Origin: Thermoproteota archaeon
GTDB lineage: Archaea; Korarchaeota; Korarchaeia; B14-G2
Assembly: GCA_003661385.1 (NCBI GenBank)
Contig: QMWA01000006.1
Span: 1-27,061 of the forward strand
DNA length: 27,061 nucleotides
Direction of reading: 5' to 3'
Shown: piece by piece, positions 8,452 to 16,624 of the stretch
Layout of the letters: each line of letters opens with the position of its first letter
Numbering within the stretch: position 1 is the first letter of the stretch
Made by a program: the position numbers and the translations under genes
The notes under the pieces: generated by a model
Seen by the model: only the letters and a program-made list of their open reading frames with translations
Told to the model about the DNA's origin: nothing
The model's database searches: none

Positions 8452-10367
8452 GCTTCCACCCTAGAGGTTGATAAGACTTCCTTAAGTTTCCTTTTAACCT
8501 CCTCTGAGACGACCTTCCCATCAATCCTCCCCTTCACCTTGGCCATTACCCTCCCCATTATGAGCCCTAGAGCACGCTCCCTCTTCTCTAAGACAACCTC
8601 CATGTTGTCCTGTATGGTAGAGCTTATTATCTCCCTGAGTTCCTCTAGAGTTATGGGCTTGATCCCTAGCCTAGCTGCTATGGCCTGCACGGTTTCCCCT
8701 GGGCTCTTGGCAAGCTCTCTTAAAACATCTGGCAGAGCTTCCTTTGAGATCTTTCCCCCGTCTACTGCGAGCAGAGCCTCCATTATCTTCTCGTCTGGCA
8801 GCTGCTCTACTGGGATTTTGTCTCTTCTCTTGATGTCCTTGAGCGTGGAAACCAACGTCGATGCTATTAGAGTTGGAGGAAGTCTCGTTTTTTCAACAGC
8901 CTCCTCGAACAATGAGAGGTACTCTGACCAGACTACTTGCCTAGCCAGGTCTCTTGGCAACCCTAGCTGCTCTGTGAACCTCTTGACCTTCTGCTCCCAG
9001 TGCTCTGGGAGACTTGCTCTAATAGACTCCACATACTCTCTTGGGATAGGCATCGGAGGTATGTCTGTCTCAGGGTACATTCTAGCTGCTCCTGGCAGTG
9101 GTCTTGTGAACCTCGTAGTGCCATCTGGGTTTGCTGCTCTGGTCTCTTCAGGTGGGCCATTTAGCAGCTGCTTGGCTCTCTCTACTACAGCTCTGCTTGC
9201 TTCAGCAGCTCTATCTGGTGGACCAGCTACTATGAAGATCAGGTCTCTGCTGCCTGCCTTGAGAAGTTCTCTTAGCTTCTTGAACTCGTCTTCGAGCTTA
9301 AGCTTAGCTAGATCCTCATCTGAGTGTATTATCCCTCCTACGCCATATGCCCGAGCATGGTAGGCCAGCTCCTTCCCTAGAGTTAAGCCAGGGCATAGCT
9401 CTCTTGATGCGAAGCCTGAGAGGCCAGGTAAGGCTGCTGCGAACACTACACCACCTGACTTCAGAGCTCTCTTAATCACCCTATTCTTCGTCTCTGAGAA
9501 TAGCTCAGTCACCTCCATGGGCGGCTTAAAGTCTTCCTCCCTCACACCAGCTTCCTTCAGTTCTTTTGCCAGCTTTATCAGAGAGAGCTGTCTCTCTACC
9601 TCATTCTCAACTACCTTAGAGATTAGCTCTAGCTCTTGTACACCCTTTATCTCAACCCTGCTTCCACCGCTTATCGACACGTTGAGGTCCTGTCTCGTGG
9701 AGCCTAGGCCTCTTCTCACCTTTCCAGTTGATCTAAGCGTTACCCCTATTAGCAAGGCTATTTCCTGTATTTCCTCAGGTGAATAGCCTTCTAGCAGCCC
9801 TGTTGAGACCTCCACGAGGGGGATCCCAAGGCGATCTAGCCTGTATACTACGGTATCCCCCCAGTCCTCTAGTATGCCACAAGCCTCTTCCTCTAGGCAG
9901 ACTTGAGCAATCGGTATCTTCTCTCCCTTGTACTCCAGATAGCCATCGAGAGCTATGACCATTGTCCTCTGGAAGCCTGAAGTGTTGCTTCCGTCTATCA
10001 CAGTCTTTCTCATCACATGTATTTCGTCAACGACCTTAGCATTTAACATGAGTGCCGCGGTTATAGCTGCTTCTAGAGCCTCCTTGTTCACCTGATGTGG
10101 AGGCTCCTCATCGCATTCTACTAGGCAGGACTCGCTTGGATAGTACTTGTATACGAACTTGCGGTTTCTCATGTGCTCGAACGCAGCAGCCCTGTCTACA
10201 ACTCCGAGCTCACCGTATACTGCTCTGAGCTTCCGTATTATTTCAAGGGAAGGCTCTTCCGACAGTGTTGACCTGCAGCTGCAGAAGAGCTTCCCTCCTT
10301 TAAGCCTCTGGTGTATTTCTAGCCCACACTTCAGTCCTATGCTCCTGTAGAAGCTTTTGTCCCTCAA
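8448..10367 (-). CDS. gatE: Glu-tRNA(Gln) amidotransferase subunit E
   Basis: With GatD, it converts Glu-tRNA(Gln) to Gln-tRNA(Gln), the archaeal route to charged tRNA-Gln where no GlnRS exists. The 639-residue protein has the GatB/E kinase core (residues 1-280: CGLEIHQRL, YYPSESCLVECDEEPP, GSNTSGFQRT, RQDLNVSISGG), an AspRS-like insertion (~285-410, a mark of GatE rather than GatB) and a YqeY-like helical tail (~440-639) that recognises the tRNA. The start is TTG 10367 with GGTGA upstream on the minus strand. It lies 10 bases after the gatD stop and overlaps eno by four bases, within serS-gatD-gatE-eno-ppsA. Family length and motifs are normal. Confidence 0.97.
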   Translation of the reverse strand: MRDKSFYRSIGLKCGLEIHQRLKGGKLFCSCRSTLSEEPSLEIIRKLRAVYGELGVVDRAAAFEHMRNRKFVYKYYPSESCLVECDEEPPHQVNKEALEAAITAALMLNAKVVDEIHVMRKTVIDGSNTSGFQRTMVIALDGYLEYKGEKIPIAQVCLEEEACGILEDWGDTVVYRLDRLGIPLVEVSTGLLEGYSPEEIQEIALLIGVTLRSTGKVRRGLGSTRQDLNVSISGGSRVEIKGVQELELISKVVENEVERQLSLIKLAKELKEAGVREEDFKPPMEVTELFSETKNRVIKRALKSGGVVFAAALPGLSGFASRELCPGLTLGKELAYHARAYGVGGIIHSDEDLAKLKLEDEFKKLRELLKAGSRDLIFIVAGPPDRAAEASRAVVERAKQLLNGPPEETRAANPDGTTRFTRPLPGAARMYPETDIPPMPIPREYVESIRASLPEHWEQKVKRFTEQLGLPRDLARQVVWSEYLSLFEEAVEKTRLPPTLIASTLVSTLKDIKRRDKIPVEQLPDEKIMEALLAVDGGKISKEALPDVLRELAKSPGETVQAIAARLGIKPITLEELREIISSTIQDNMEVVLEKRERALGLIMGRVMAKVKGRIDGKVVSEEVKRKLKEVLSTSRVEA

Positions 10368-10377
10368 GAGATGTCAC

Positions 10378-11715
10378 CTATATCAGGTAAGTATTGAAGA
10401 GAGTTCTGCTAGATATCTCGCCTGCTATGTCTGTCAGCATCAGAGATTCGACCTCCTTCGGATCCTGTGTGTGCCCAAGAACCCAGCCTAGCTTCACGTA
10501 TGCTACTTCTGTCAGCATGTCCTCAACGTATACCACTCCAGCTTGCTTGAGCACACGTGCATTCCGGTACACGTATGGGTTCGTCCTTCCATATAGCGCT
10601 TGAGATGTCATGACTAAGGCCACGCTCTCCTCTACAGCTCTTTTTATGCTTGGAAGCCAGGAGAGCTTCTCCGCTCGTGGGTATACTGGGGTATGGCCGA
10701 AGCCTGTGCCTTCTATCACGATCCCCCTGTATCCCTTATCGACGTAGTAATCTATGACTTCAGGGTCTGATCCAGGCTAGGCCTTCACTATAGCTACACG
10801 CTTCTCAAAAGCTGTGTCCGCATAGACTTCACTGCTACCTCTCTTCCTGTATTTAGTGTTTAGGGCCTCTATTCTCCCGTCAGGCCATACTCTAGCAAGA
10901 GGTAGGTCATTTATTGGTCTGAATGTGTCTCTCCTTGATGTATGCATTTTCCTGGCTTTGGTTCCTCTTATGGCATAGCAGTATGTGTCGCTGCTCTCAC
11001 CGTGCATTACTATAGCTACTTCAGCGATGTCTGATCTTGCTGCATAATGGGCTGCACAGAGGAGGTTCATTGCACCATCAAAGCTGCCTCTGTCTGGTGA
11101 GCGCTGTGCGCCCACGAGAGCAACTGGCTTGCTGAGGTTCCTCAGCATGAATGAGAGTGCAGCTGAGGTGTAGTGCATGGTGTCTGTCCCGTGTGTTATC
11201 ACAACTCCTCTTACATCTGTGTTGAGCTCTTTAGCAGCTATCTCAGCTATCTCCTTCCAGTCATCTGGCGTGAGGTCTTCACTCGCAACCAGGAATGGCG
11301 ACCTCATTCTCTCTATGTATACGGCGTCCTCTAGCTCAGGGGTGAGGTATAGCAGCTCCTCTGGCTTAACACACATGTATACTCCTCCAGTAACGTAGTC
11401 TACCCTAGAGCCTATCGTCCCTCCGGTAGCAATCAGAGAAACTGGCGGGAGGCTAGGCTTCCTTTCTGCCTTCTTGGCTGGGAACTTGCCTACCTCAGCT
11501 GCTTTCCTTAACCTCTTGATTACTGTGCCTGGAGTATACTTTACTCCTATATTGTAGCCGCTTGACAGCTTGATAACTATGCAGCTTGGGTCTCCGTATT
11601 CGCTTCTCGGTAGGAGTATACCTTCGTAGACCTCGCTTCCTCTCTGGATCCTGATTATGTCTCCGATGTGGGCTCCAGCCGACTCTAATGCCTTCTCGAC
11701 TTCAGGAGAGTACAA
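10378..11715 (-). CDS. gatD: Glu-tRNA(Gln) amidotransferase subunit D, interrupted by in-frame UAG
   Basis: The asparaginase-like subunit that releases ammonia from glutamine (or asparagine) for GatE. Residues 1-70 form the GatD-specific N-terminal barrel. The asparaginase part shows IATGGTIGSR (Thr100), THGTDTMHYTS (Thr177, Asp178) and KARKMHTSRRD (Lys256). Codon 313 is TAG (10777-10779). The same frame continues without any indel through PGSDPEVIDYYVDKGYRG and IEGTGFGHTP to the normal C-terminus, giving 445 codons, the usual GatD length. Stopping at codon 312 would delete the C-terminal asparaginase subdomain. Options are readthrough, restart at GTG 10719 (AGGGGG just before it), a true nonsense mutation, or a base error. 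The start is TTG 11715 with AGGTGATC, four bases after the serS stop. Confidence 0.93.
10777..10779 (-). other. In-frame UAG codon inside gatD
   Basis: The minus strand reads GTG AAG GCC TAG CCT GGA. The codon lies just before the conserved Pro-Gly-x-x-Pro-Glu segment, where I recall GatD proteins commonly having an aromatic residue. Tyr codons TAC/TAT or Gln CAG are one base away. Twelve genes in this window, including gatD itself, end with TAG, so UAG is a normal stop here. Confidence 0.9.
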
Positions 11716-11719
11716 GAGA

Positions 11720-13099
11720 TCACCTTGAGGGCTCAGGTACAGCTTTCGCAGGCTCTATGTGGTCTACTGGGGCCTTTGGGAAGATCTCGAGGTACTTCCT
11801 TAGAGCTCTTGGCACCACTATCGTCCCGTCTTCTTCCTGGTGGTTTTCTAGTATTGCTGTGATTGCCCTATGGCAGGCTATTGCTGTCGAGTTTAGAGTG
11901 TGTACGAAGCCTTTCACTGGAGCCCCTGTTTTCTCCCTATACCTTATGTTGAGCCTATATGACTGCCAGTCTGTGCAGTTTGAGCAGCTTACCATTTCCC
12001 TGTATCTTCCTTGAGCTGGCATCCATGCTTCTAGGTCATACTTCCTAGCTGCAACTACTCCTAGGTCTCCTGTGCAGACATCTACTATTCTGTAGGGTAT
12101 CTCTAGGCCCCTCCACAGGTCTTCAGCATTTTTTATGAGCTCTTCATGCCACTTCCACGAGTCCTCTGGTAGGCAGAAAACGAACTGCTCTACCTTTAGG
12201 AACTGGTGGACTCTGAATATTCCCTTTGTGTCCTTTCCGTGAGCTCCTGCCTCCTTTCTGAAGCACGGGCTTACGCCAGCATAGAGAGCTGGGAGATCAC
12301 TCTCTAAGAACACTTCGTCAGCATGCATTGCTGCAATGGGGTGCTCAGATGTAGCGATGAGGTAAAGGTCTTCCCCCTCAACTTTGTATATGGCGTCTGT
12401 GAAGTCCTGTATTGCAGTTACCCCCTCATACATCTTTCGACGCATCATGAATGGAGGCTCAACTAATATGAAGCCCCTTTTGCTCAGGTAGTCTAGCGCA
12501 TACAGCATCAGAGCGTACTCGAGCCATACTAGATCCTGGAATAGGTAGAAGAACCTTGAGCCAGCTACCTTAGCTGCCCTATCTGTGTCCCCAGCGCCTA
12601 GGAACTTAAGCTGGTCGGCATGTGGCTTTGGAAGCCACTCTATGAGCTCATAATCTACTTGAGCTTCTCCTATCTGGGTTAAAAACTGGCCTAGGTAGCC
12701 TTTCCACACCTTAGGCCTGCCCCAGTACCTTATTGGCCTGTTGTCTTCCTCTCCACTCCCTAGTGGAACAGCATCATGTACGACATTAGGTATGCTTAGC
12801 AGGAGCTTCATCCTCCTCTCTTCCAGCAGCTTGACTTCGTTTTCCTTTCTCTTCACCTCCTCTGAGATCTCTCTGGCCTTCTTGATGAGCTCGTCTCTTC
12901 TGCTTGAAGGAGCTTTCGCTATCTCCCTTGTTATCTCGTTTCTAAGCTTTCTCAGGTTGTTTAGCTCTGTGACAGCTTTTCTCCATGCTAAGTCGTACTC
13001 TAGTGCCTCATCTACTAGAGTTGGAGGAAGACCCCTCCTTCTCTGGGACTCTTTGAGCTTCTCTGGGTTGTTCCTGAGCAGATCTAGTATGCTCCACAT
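11720..13099 (-). CDS. serS: Seryl-tRNA synthetase
   Basis: A class IIa synthetase that charges tRNA-Ser (and tRNA-Sec where present). The 459-residue protein has the long N-terminal coiled-coil arm (~30-105) that reads the tRNA variable arm, then the catalytic core: TSEHPIAAMHADE (250-262), motif 2 FRKEAGAHGKDTKGIFRVHQF (280-300), KVEQFVF, SCSNCTDWQSYRL (371-383) and motif 3 around LNSTAIACHRAITAILENHQ (402-421). This is the common SerRS, not the rare zinc-dependent methanogen type. The start is ATG 13099 with a GGGGG ribosome-binding site about eight bases upstream. It is the first gene of the minus-strand cluster; gatD starts four bases after its stop. Confidence 0.97.
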   Translation of the reverse strand: MWSILDLLRNNPEKLKESQRRRGLPPTLVDEALEYDLAWRKAVTELNNLRKLRNEITREIAKAPSSRRDELIKKAREISEEVKRKENEVKLLEERRMKLLLSIPNVVHDAVPLGSGEEDNRPIRYWGRPKVWKGYLGQFLTQIGEAQVDYELIEWLPKPHADQLKFLGAGDTDRAAKVAGSRFFYLFQDLVWLEYALMLYALDYLSKRGFILVEPPFMMRRKMYEGVTAIQDFTDAIYKVEGEDLYLIATSEHPIAAMHADEVFLESDLPALYAGVSPCFRKEAGAHGKDTKGIFRVHQFLKVEQFVFCLPEDSWKWHEELIKNAEDLWRGLEIPYRIVDVCTGDLGVVAARKYDLEAWMPAQGRYREMVSCSNCTDWQSYRLNIRYREKTGAPVKGFVHTLNSTAIACHRAITAILENHQEEDGTIVVPRALRKYLEIFPKAPVDHIEPAKAVPEPSR

Positions 13100-13143
13100 G
13101 GGAAAGCCCCCAGGTACCTGAGGCCTACTCTAGGAATGCAAGC

Positions 13144-13151
13144 TAATAAAG
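13144..13151. promoter_or_regulatory. Shared TATA-like element between serS and moaB
   Basis: The sequence TAATAAAG (CTTTATTA on the other strand) is the only AT-rich element in the 81-bp divergent gap. On the minus strand it would start transcription near 13121, leaving a ~22-base serS leader that contains the GGGGG site. On the plus strand it would start near 13173, just before the TTG of moaB. Position-based inference only. Confidence 0.45.
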
Positions 13152-13180
13152 TCATGGACTAACCTGAGTGGGGGCTGGGT

Positions 13181-13729
13181 TTGAGCGCCGTTACAGCAGA
13201 GCATAAGAAGAAGGCTCTGGACATCAGTGGGATAAGCTTAGTGCTGGTTGTGGTCAGCAGCAGCAGGGCTAAGCTGTTTAGAGAGGGAGCTGAGTTCAGA
13301 GATGAGACTGTTGAGGTGGTTAAGAAGCTCGTCTTTGAGCATGGCATTGAGCTCAGAGACATCTACTATGTCTCTGATGACATCCATGAGATACGTAGCA
13401 TAACCCTCAGCTTGGCTGGCAGTGTGGACTGCATACTTCTATCTGGTGGTACGGGTGTCTCACCCTCTGATGTTACCATCGAAGCCATAACTCCACTGCT
13501 TGAAAAGGAGCTTACTGGGTTTGCGGTGGCATTCCACATGCTGAGCTACCGAGCTATTGGGTCAGCCTCCATCTTAAGCAGAGCTAAGGCTGGGCTGCTG
13601 CATAGGACAGCGATATTCTGCCTACCTGGATCCCCTCAGGCAGTAGAGCTCGCACTGAGCGAGCTAATCCTAAGTGAGCTGCCGCATATACTGCTCCATG
13701 TAAGGGAGAAGCATGTGGAAGGTCAGTAG
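13181..13729 (+). CDS. moaB: Molybdopterin adenylyltransferase MoaB/MogA family
   Basis: Activates molybdopterin with ATP (adenylyl-molybdopterin) before metal insertion. The 182-residue protein shows the family's nucleotide/pterin-binding signature LLSGGTGVSPSDVTIEAI (~87-104) and the C-terminal LPGSPQAVELALSE, with the middle block VAFHMLSYRAIGSASILSRAKAG. Length is close to normal with a short N-terminal extension. The start is TTG 13181 (GGGGG at 13170-13174 region). It overlaps the following moeA by 17 bp, so the cofactor genes form one translationally linked unit. Divergent from serS. Confidence 0.92.
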   Translation: MSAVTAEHKKKALDISGISLVLVVVSSSRAKLFREGAEFRDETVEVVKKLVFEHGIELRDIYYVSDDIHEIRSITLSLAGSVDCILLSGGTGVSPSDVTIEAITPLLEKELTGFAVAFHMLSYRAIGSASILSRAKAGLLHRTAIFCLPGSPQAVELALSELILSELPHILLHVREKHVEGQ

Positions 13730-14951
13730 AGAGTGGGTTCCCTACCAGGAGGCGCTCTCAGTGGTTCTTAGTAGAATAAGAGAAGTCAGCTGCGAAGAGG
13801 TCGATGTAACAGAGTGTGTTGGGAGGTTTCTGTGCAAAGACCTTGTCAGCGTGGTGGACTCTCCGCCATTTGACAGAGCTGCAATGGATGGATATGCTGT
13901 AGTAGCTGAGGATACATATGGTGCTAGAGAAGACAAGCCTGTAAGGCTCAAGCTTGTGGGCGAGGTCTATGCTGGGTCAGCTGATAAGCTTAGGGTAGCT
14001 AAGGGCGAGGCTGTAGCAATTGCAACTGGAGCAGTGCTCCCTCAAGGAGCTACAGCGGTTGTTAGGTGCGAGGATGCAAGAGAGAAAGGAAAGCTTGTTG
14101 AGGTGCTTAAGCCAGCTTACGCTGGCCAGCACGTCTCAAGAAGAGGAGAAGACATCAGGTCTGGAGAAACCCTGCTCAGGAGAGGGAGTAGGGTTAGAAG
14201 CATAGATCTGGCGGCGATAATATCCTCAGGAGTCTCTAAGGTTGCAGTGTACAGGAAGCCTAGAGTAAGCATTGTGGCTGTTGGTGACGAGGTTATCCCA
14301 GCTGGTACAGACCTGAAGCTGGGTGAAATATGGGACTCAAACAGCCCGATGATAAAGTGGATGTGCACCCAGTTAGGGAGTGTTGGTAAGCTGGTAGCTC
14401 GAGTAGGAGATGACCCAGAGGAGATAAGGCAGGCGATAGCTAATGGAGCTAAAGCAGGCGACTTAGTGGTGCTGATTGGGGGAAGCTCTGTCGGGAAGAG
14501 AGACCTTGTCCCGGATATAATATCCTCTGTGGGAGAGCTCCTCTTTAGTGGTGTAGCTATCTCCCCAGGTGGGCCAGTATCCTTTGGTTTAGCTTATGGT
14601 AAGCCTGTATTCTCTCTTCCAGGGTTTCCAGTCGGGGCGTTTACTGCATTTGAGGCCTTAGTTGCGCCAGCTATACTTAAGATGGTCGGATACAGCGGTG
14701 AATTCAGGCCAGTAGTCTATTGCAAGCTGAGGAGAGCTGTAAGAGGACGAGATGGAAGGAGGACATATGTTAGGGTGAAAGTAGTAGAAGGAGAAGGCAT
14801 GCCGGAAGCTGAACCGATAATGGCTGGGGGAAGCGGGCTGACAGCGACTCTACTAAGAGCAGATGGATATGTCGTGGTGGAAGAGGATGTTGAAGGGTTT
14901 TCAAGCGGGGAGGTAGTTCCAGTTAGGCTGCTATGCACTATATGGGGATAG
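13713..14951 (+). CDS. moeA: Molybdopterin molybdenumtransferase MoeA, first copy
   Basis: Inserts molybdate or tungstate into adenylyl-molybdopterin. The 412-residue protein has domains in normal order: [20 protein letters not shown] (Asp59), [16 protein letters not shown] (~102-117), [10 protein letters not shown] (Asp192, the conserved aspartate of GDE), [14 protein letters not shown] (~255-268), [10 protein letters not shown] and a C-terminal beta domain. The usual KPGKP element reads [10 protein letters not shown] (~283-292), so both lysines are missing. ATG 13713 overlaps moaB by 17 bp and the gene runs into the second moeA. The pair resembles the MoeA1/MoeA2 arrangement of many archaea, sometimes proposed to split molybdenum and tungsten; which metal this copy handles cannot be read from sequence. 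Confidence 0.93.
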   Translation: MWKVSREWVPYQEALSVVLSRIREVSCEEVDVTECVGRFLCKDLVSVVDSPPFDRAAMDGYAVVAEDTYGAREDKPVRLKLVGEVYAGSADKLRVAKGEAVAIATGAVLPQGATAVVRCEDAREKGKLVEVLKPAYAGQHVSRRGEDIRSGETLLRRGSRVRSIDLAAIISSGVSKVAVYRKPRVSIVAVGDEVIPAGTDLKLGEIWDSNSPMIKWMCTQLGSVGKLVARVGDDPEEIRQAIANGAKAGDLVVLIGGSSVGKRDLVPDIISSVGELLFSGVAISPGGPVSFGLAYGKPVFSLPGFPVGAFTAFEALVAPAILKMVGYSGEFRPVVYCKLRRAVRGRDGRRTYVRVKVVEGEGMPEAEPIMAGGSGLTATLLRADGYVVVEEDVEGFSSGEVVPVRLLCTIWG

Positions 14952-14953
14952 CT

Positions 14954-16195
14954 ATGCCTAGAGAACTGTTTCTCAAGCTAACCCCGCTTGCTGAAGCCCT
15001 TAGCAAGCTCAAGACAGCTGTTAGACCCATTGGGGTAGAGGAAGTCAGCTTGGAGGGGGCTCTTGGGAGGGTTGCAGCAGTAGACTTAACTGCCCATGTG
15101 CCTTATCCACCATTCAGCTTCTCAGAGGTAGACGGATACGCTGTAGTAGCTGAGGACACATATAGTGCCAGAGAGGACTCTCCCATAGCGCTCAGGCTCG
15201 CAGGAGAGATTCTTGCTGGAAGCAAGGAGACACATAGAGTGGAGAAGGGGAGCTGCGTAAGGATTGCAACGGGAGCAGCAATACCGGAGGGGTGCTCAGC
15301 TGTAGTCCCACTTGAGTACACTGAGCTGAAAGATGGTAGAGTACTTGTGTATAAGAGTGTGGCTCCAGGAGAGAACATAGCGCAACTAGGAGGAGACATC
15401 CAGAAGGGAAAGGTTGTGGTTAAGAGGGGAGCTAGGATTAGGCCCTGGGACATAGTTCTGCTTGCTACAGCTGGATACAGGAGCATTCCAGTGTACAGAA
15501 GGCCGTCCATCAGCGTAATAGCAAGTGGAAGCGAGCTTAGGCCTACCGGAGCTTCCCTCGGTGAAGGGGAGATGTATGACGCCAACTCACCATTCCTGAT
15601 AGCTGAACTCAGGTCTAGGGGGTATGAGGTCAAAGGATATGGCATTGTAAGTGATACCCTTGGTGAGCTCAGCGAGGCAATGGCTCAAGCAGCTTCAGAG
15701 AGTAACTTGATCCTGGTGACAGGAGGCAGCTCAAAGGGGGTTGGAGACCTTGTCCCTAAGGCAATTGAGAGCATAGGAGGAGAAATCTTGGTTCATGGGA
15801 TCAGGTCAAAGCCCGGAAAGCCTACAGCCATAGGTAAGATCAGGGGGACTTTAGTGCTAGGGCTTCCAGGGTACCCTGTATCTTGTGTAGTTATGTTCTA
15901 CATGCTTGTAGTCCCTGTACTGGGGATGATGGAGGGGGAGGTAGTCGGATATAAGACAGCCAAAGCTCTGCTTTCGAGAGATGCCAGCTTAACACTCGGC
16001 AGAGAGAACTTCATACCAGTGAAGCTAGAGGGAGGCGACAAGCTCATAGCGCATCCACTTAGGATGAAGACATCGAGGCTATCTCAGCTACTAGACATGG
16101 AGACCTTAGCAGTAGCTAGTGGGAGGAAGGTCATAGCAGCTAAAGGAGAGAAGGTAGAGGTGCTGCTCTCAGTTGGAAGGTACTGGCTTAAATAG
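14954..16195 (+). CDS. Molybdopterin molybdenumtransferase MoeA, second copy
   Basis: A tandem MoeA paralogue of 413 residues (420 if read from ATG 14933, which overlaps the first copy by 19 bp; ATG 14942 is a third option). ATG 14954 is preferred because GGGGAT lies five bases upstream and the protein then begins with the usual start of the family. Using the longer numbering: [17 protein letters not shown] (Asp67), RIATGAAIPEGCSAVVP, ASGSELRPTG (Ser200 replaces the conserved Asp of GDE), VTGGSSKGVGDLVPKA, IRSKPGKPTAIG (KPGKP intact) and LGLPGYPVSC. The two copies share the [11 protein letters not shown] block almost exactly, so they are recent enough paralogues, yet each has lost a different active-site element. 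Confidence 0.92.
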   Translation: MPRELFLKLTPLAEALSKLKTAVRPIGVEEVSLEGALGRVAAVDLTAHVPYPPFSFSEVDGYAVVAEDTYSAREDSPIALRLAGEILAGSKETHRVEKGSCVRIATGAAIPEGCSAVVPLEYTELKDGRVLVYKSVAPGENIAQLGGDIQKGKVVVKRGARIRPWDIVLLATAGYRSIPVYRRPSISVIASGSELRPTGASLGEGEMYDANSPFLIAELRSRGYEVKGYGIVSDTLGELSEAMAQAASESNLILVTGGSSKGVGDLVPKAIESIGGEILVHGIRSKPGKPTAIGKIRGTLVLGLPGYPVSCVVMFYMLVVPVLGMMEGEVVGYKTAKALLSRDASLTLGRENFIPVKLEGGDKLIAHPLRMKTSRLSQLLDMETLAVASGRKVIAAKGEKVEVLLSVGRYWLK

Positions 16196-16251
16196 GAGCT
16201 ACTGACTAGTAATGGGGGGTTGTATGGGGAAGCGTATTTGCTAAGCTTAGG

Positions 16252-16482
16252 ATGCCTCCATCAGCTCAAGCTGTTCTAGACACGCTTAGCAGAGGAGAAC
16301 TGCTTTCTCAAAGGGATATATCTAGGGAAACAGGGCTTCCACCTAGGACTGTCAGATATGCTCTAAAGAGGCTTCTTGAGGCTGGGATGGTAGTGGAGTT
16401 CAGGAAGGTAAGCGATCTGAGAGTTAAGCTCTATGCTATAGCAGATGGGAGGAGGGCATGTGAAGGATATAATAGGCGGTGA
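16252..16482 (+). CDS. Small winged-helix DNA-binding protein
   Basis: A 76-residue single-domain protein. The pattern AVLDTLSRGELLSQRDISRETGLPPRTVRYALKRLLEAGMVVEF is a textbook winged helix: helix 1, helix 2 (RDISRETG), recognition helix (PPRTVRYALKRLLEAG), then a beta wing ending in KLYAIA. MarR-, TrmB- and FaeA-like families all share this plan. No effector domain is present, so it may be a dimeric repressor or accessory factor. ATG 16252 has a weak ribosome-binding site (TTAGG); no in-frame start lies upstream before a stop at 16210. It lies 56 bp after the second moeA and 54 bp before tRNA-Cys, in its own short intergenic space. Confidence 0.8.
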   Translation: MPPSAQAVLDTLSRGELLSQRDISRETGLPPRTVRYALKRLLEAGMVVEFRKVSDLRVKLYAIADGRRACEGYNRR

Positions 16483-16506
16483 GGTGTAGGCTATGTGGGC
16501 GAAACG

Positions 16507-16514
16507 TATTTTAA
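16507..16514 (+). promoter_or_regulatory. TATA box of tRNA-Cys
   Basis: TATTTTAA is centred 26.5 bp before the first base of the tRNA, the normal archaeal spacing, so transcription would begin at or next to tRNA position 1. Confidence 0.65.
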
Positions 16515-16536
16515 GAGCTATAGACAGGTTTTAGTA

Positions 16537-16621
16537 GCCCGGGTGGCCGAGTGGTAAAGGCGGCGGGCTGCAGCTCAGAGCTGGAACCCGCTTATTGTGG
16601 GTTCAAATCCCACCCCGGGCT
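16537..16621 (+). tRNA. tRNA-Cys(GCA) with a 12-nt intron
   Basis: The acceptor stem GCCCGGG (16537-16543) pairs with CCCGGGC (16614-16620). The D arm is GCC...GGC (16546-16561). The anticodon stem GCGGG (16563-16567) pairs with CCCGC (16587-16591). The T arm is GUGGG/CCCAC (16597-16601, 16609-16613) with loop TTCAAAT. The anticodon GCA is at 16570-16572, and the discriminator is U (16621), the cysteine identity base. CCA is not encoded. The space between the anticodon stem strands is 19 bases; removing 12 leaves a normal loop CUGCAGA. The variable region is 5 bases (class I). Mature length is 73. Confidence 0.93.
16574..16585 (+). other. tRNA-Cys intron at position 37/38
   Basis: CTCAGAGCTGGA separates base 37 (G16573) from base 38 (A16586). 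Folding gives a relaxed bulge-helix-bulge. The 5' loop bases CUGC (16568-16571) face GCUG (16580-16583) with one U-U mismatch, and 3-nt bulges AGC and GAA carry the two cut sites after their second base. An alternative pairing CAGCU/AGCUG also exists. Twelve bases is near the lower limit for archaeal tRNA introns. Confidence 0.75.
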
Positions 16622-16624
16622 TTA

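Noticed and set aside
8539-9363. Long opposite-strand reading frame within gatE (274 codons)
   Set aside because: A frame shadow of gatE with biased, low-complexity Ser/Leu composition and no recognisable motif. The same holds for the other antisense frames in serS, ppsA, moeA and ileS.
10378-10719. Separate 113-residue gene after a gatD fragment
   Set aside because: It is the same frame as gatD beyond a single UAG; the 19 codons between are also GatD-like. It is annotated as one gene, with restart kept as a hypothesis.
10777-10779. Genome-wide pyrrolysine or recoded UAG
   Set aside because: Twelve other genes in the window end at TAG at positions where their families normally end, so wholesale reassignment is not supported; only a local event at gatD remains open.
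16537-16621. Class II tRNA (Leu or Ser) with a long variable arm
   Set aside because: The extra bases lie inside the anticodon loop, not the variable region; with a 12-nt intron removed the fold is a class I tRNA with GCA anticodon and U discriminator.
16595-16624. Transporter start inside the tRNA (TTG 16595)
   Set aside because: The added residues come from the T arm and acceptor stem of tRNA-Cys; GTG 16625 is the first start clear of it.
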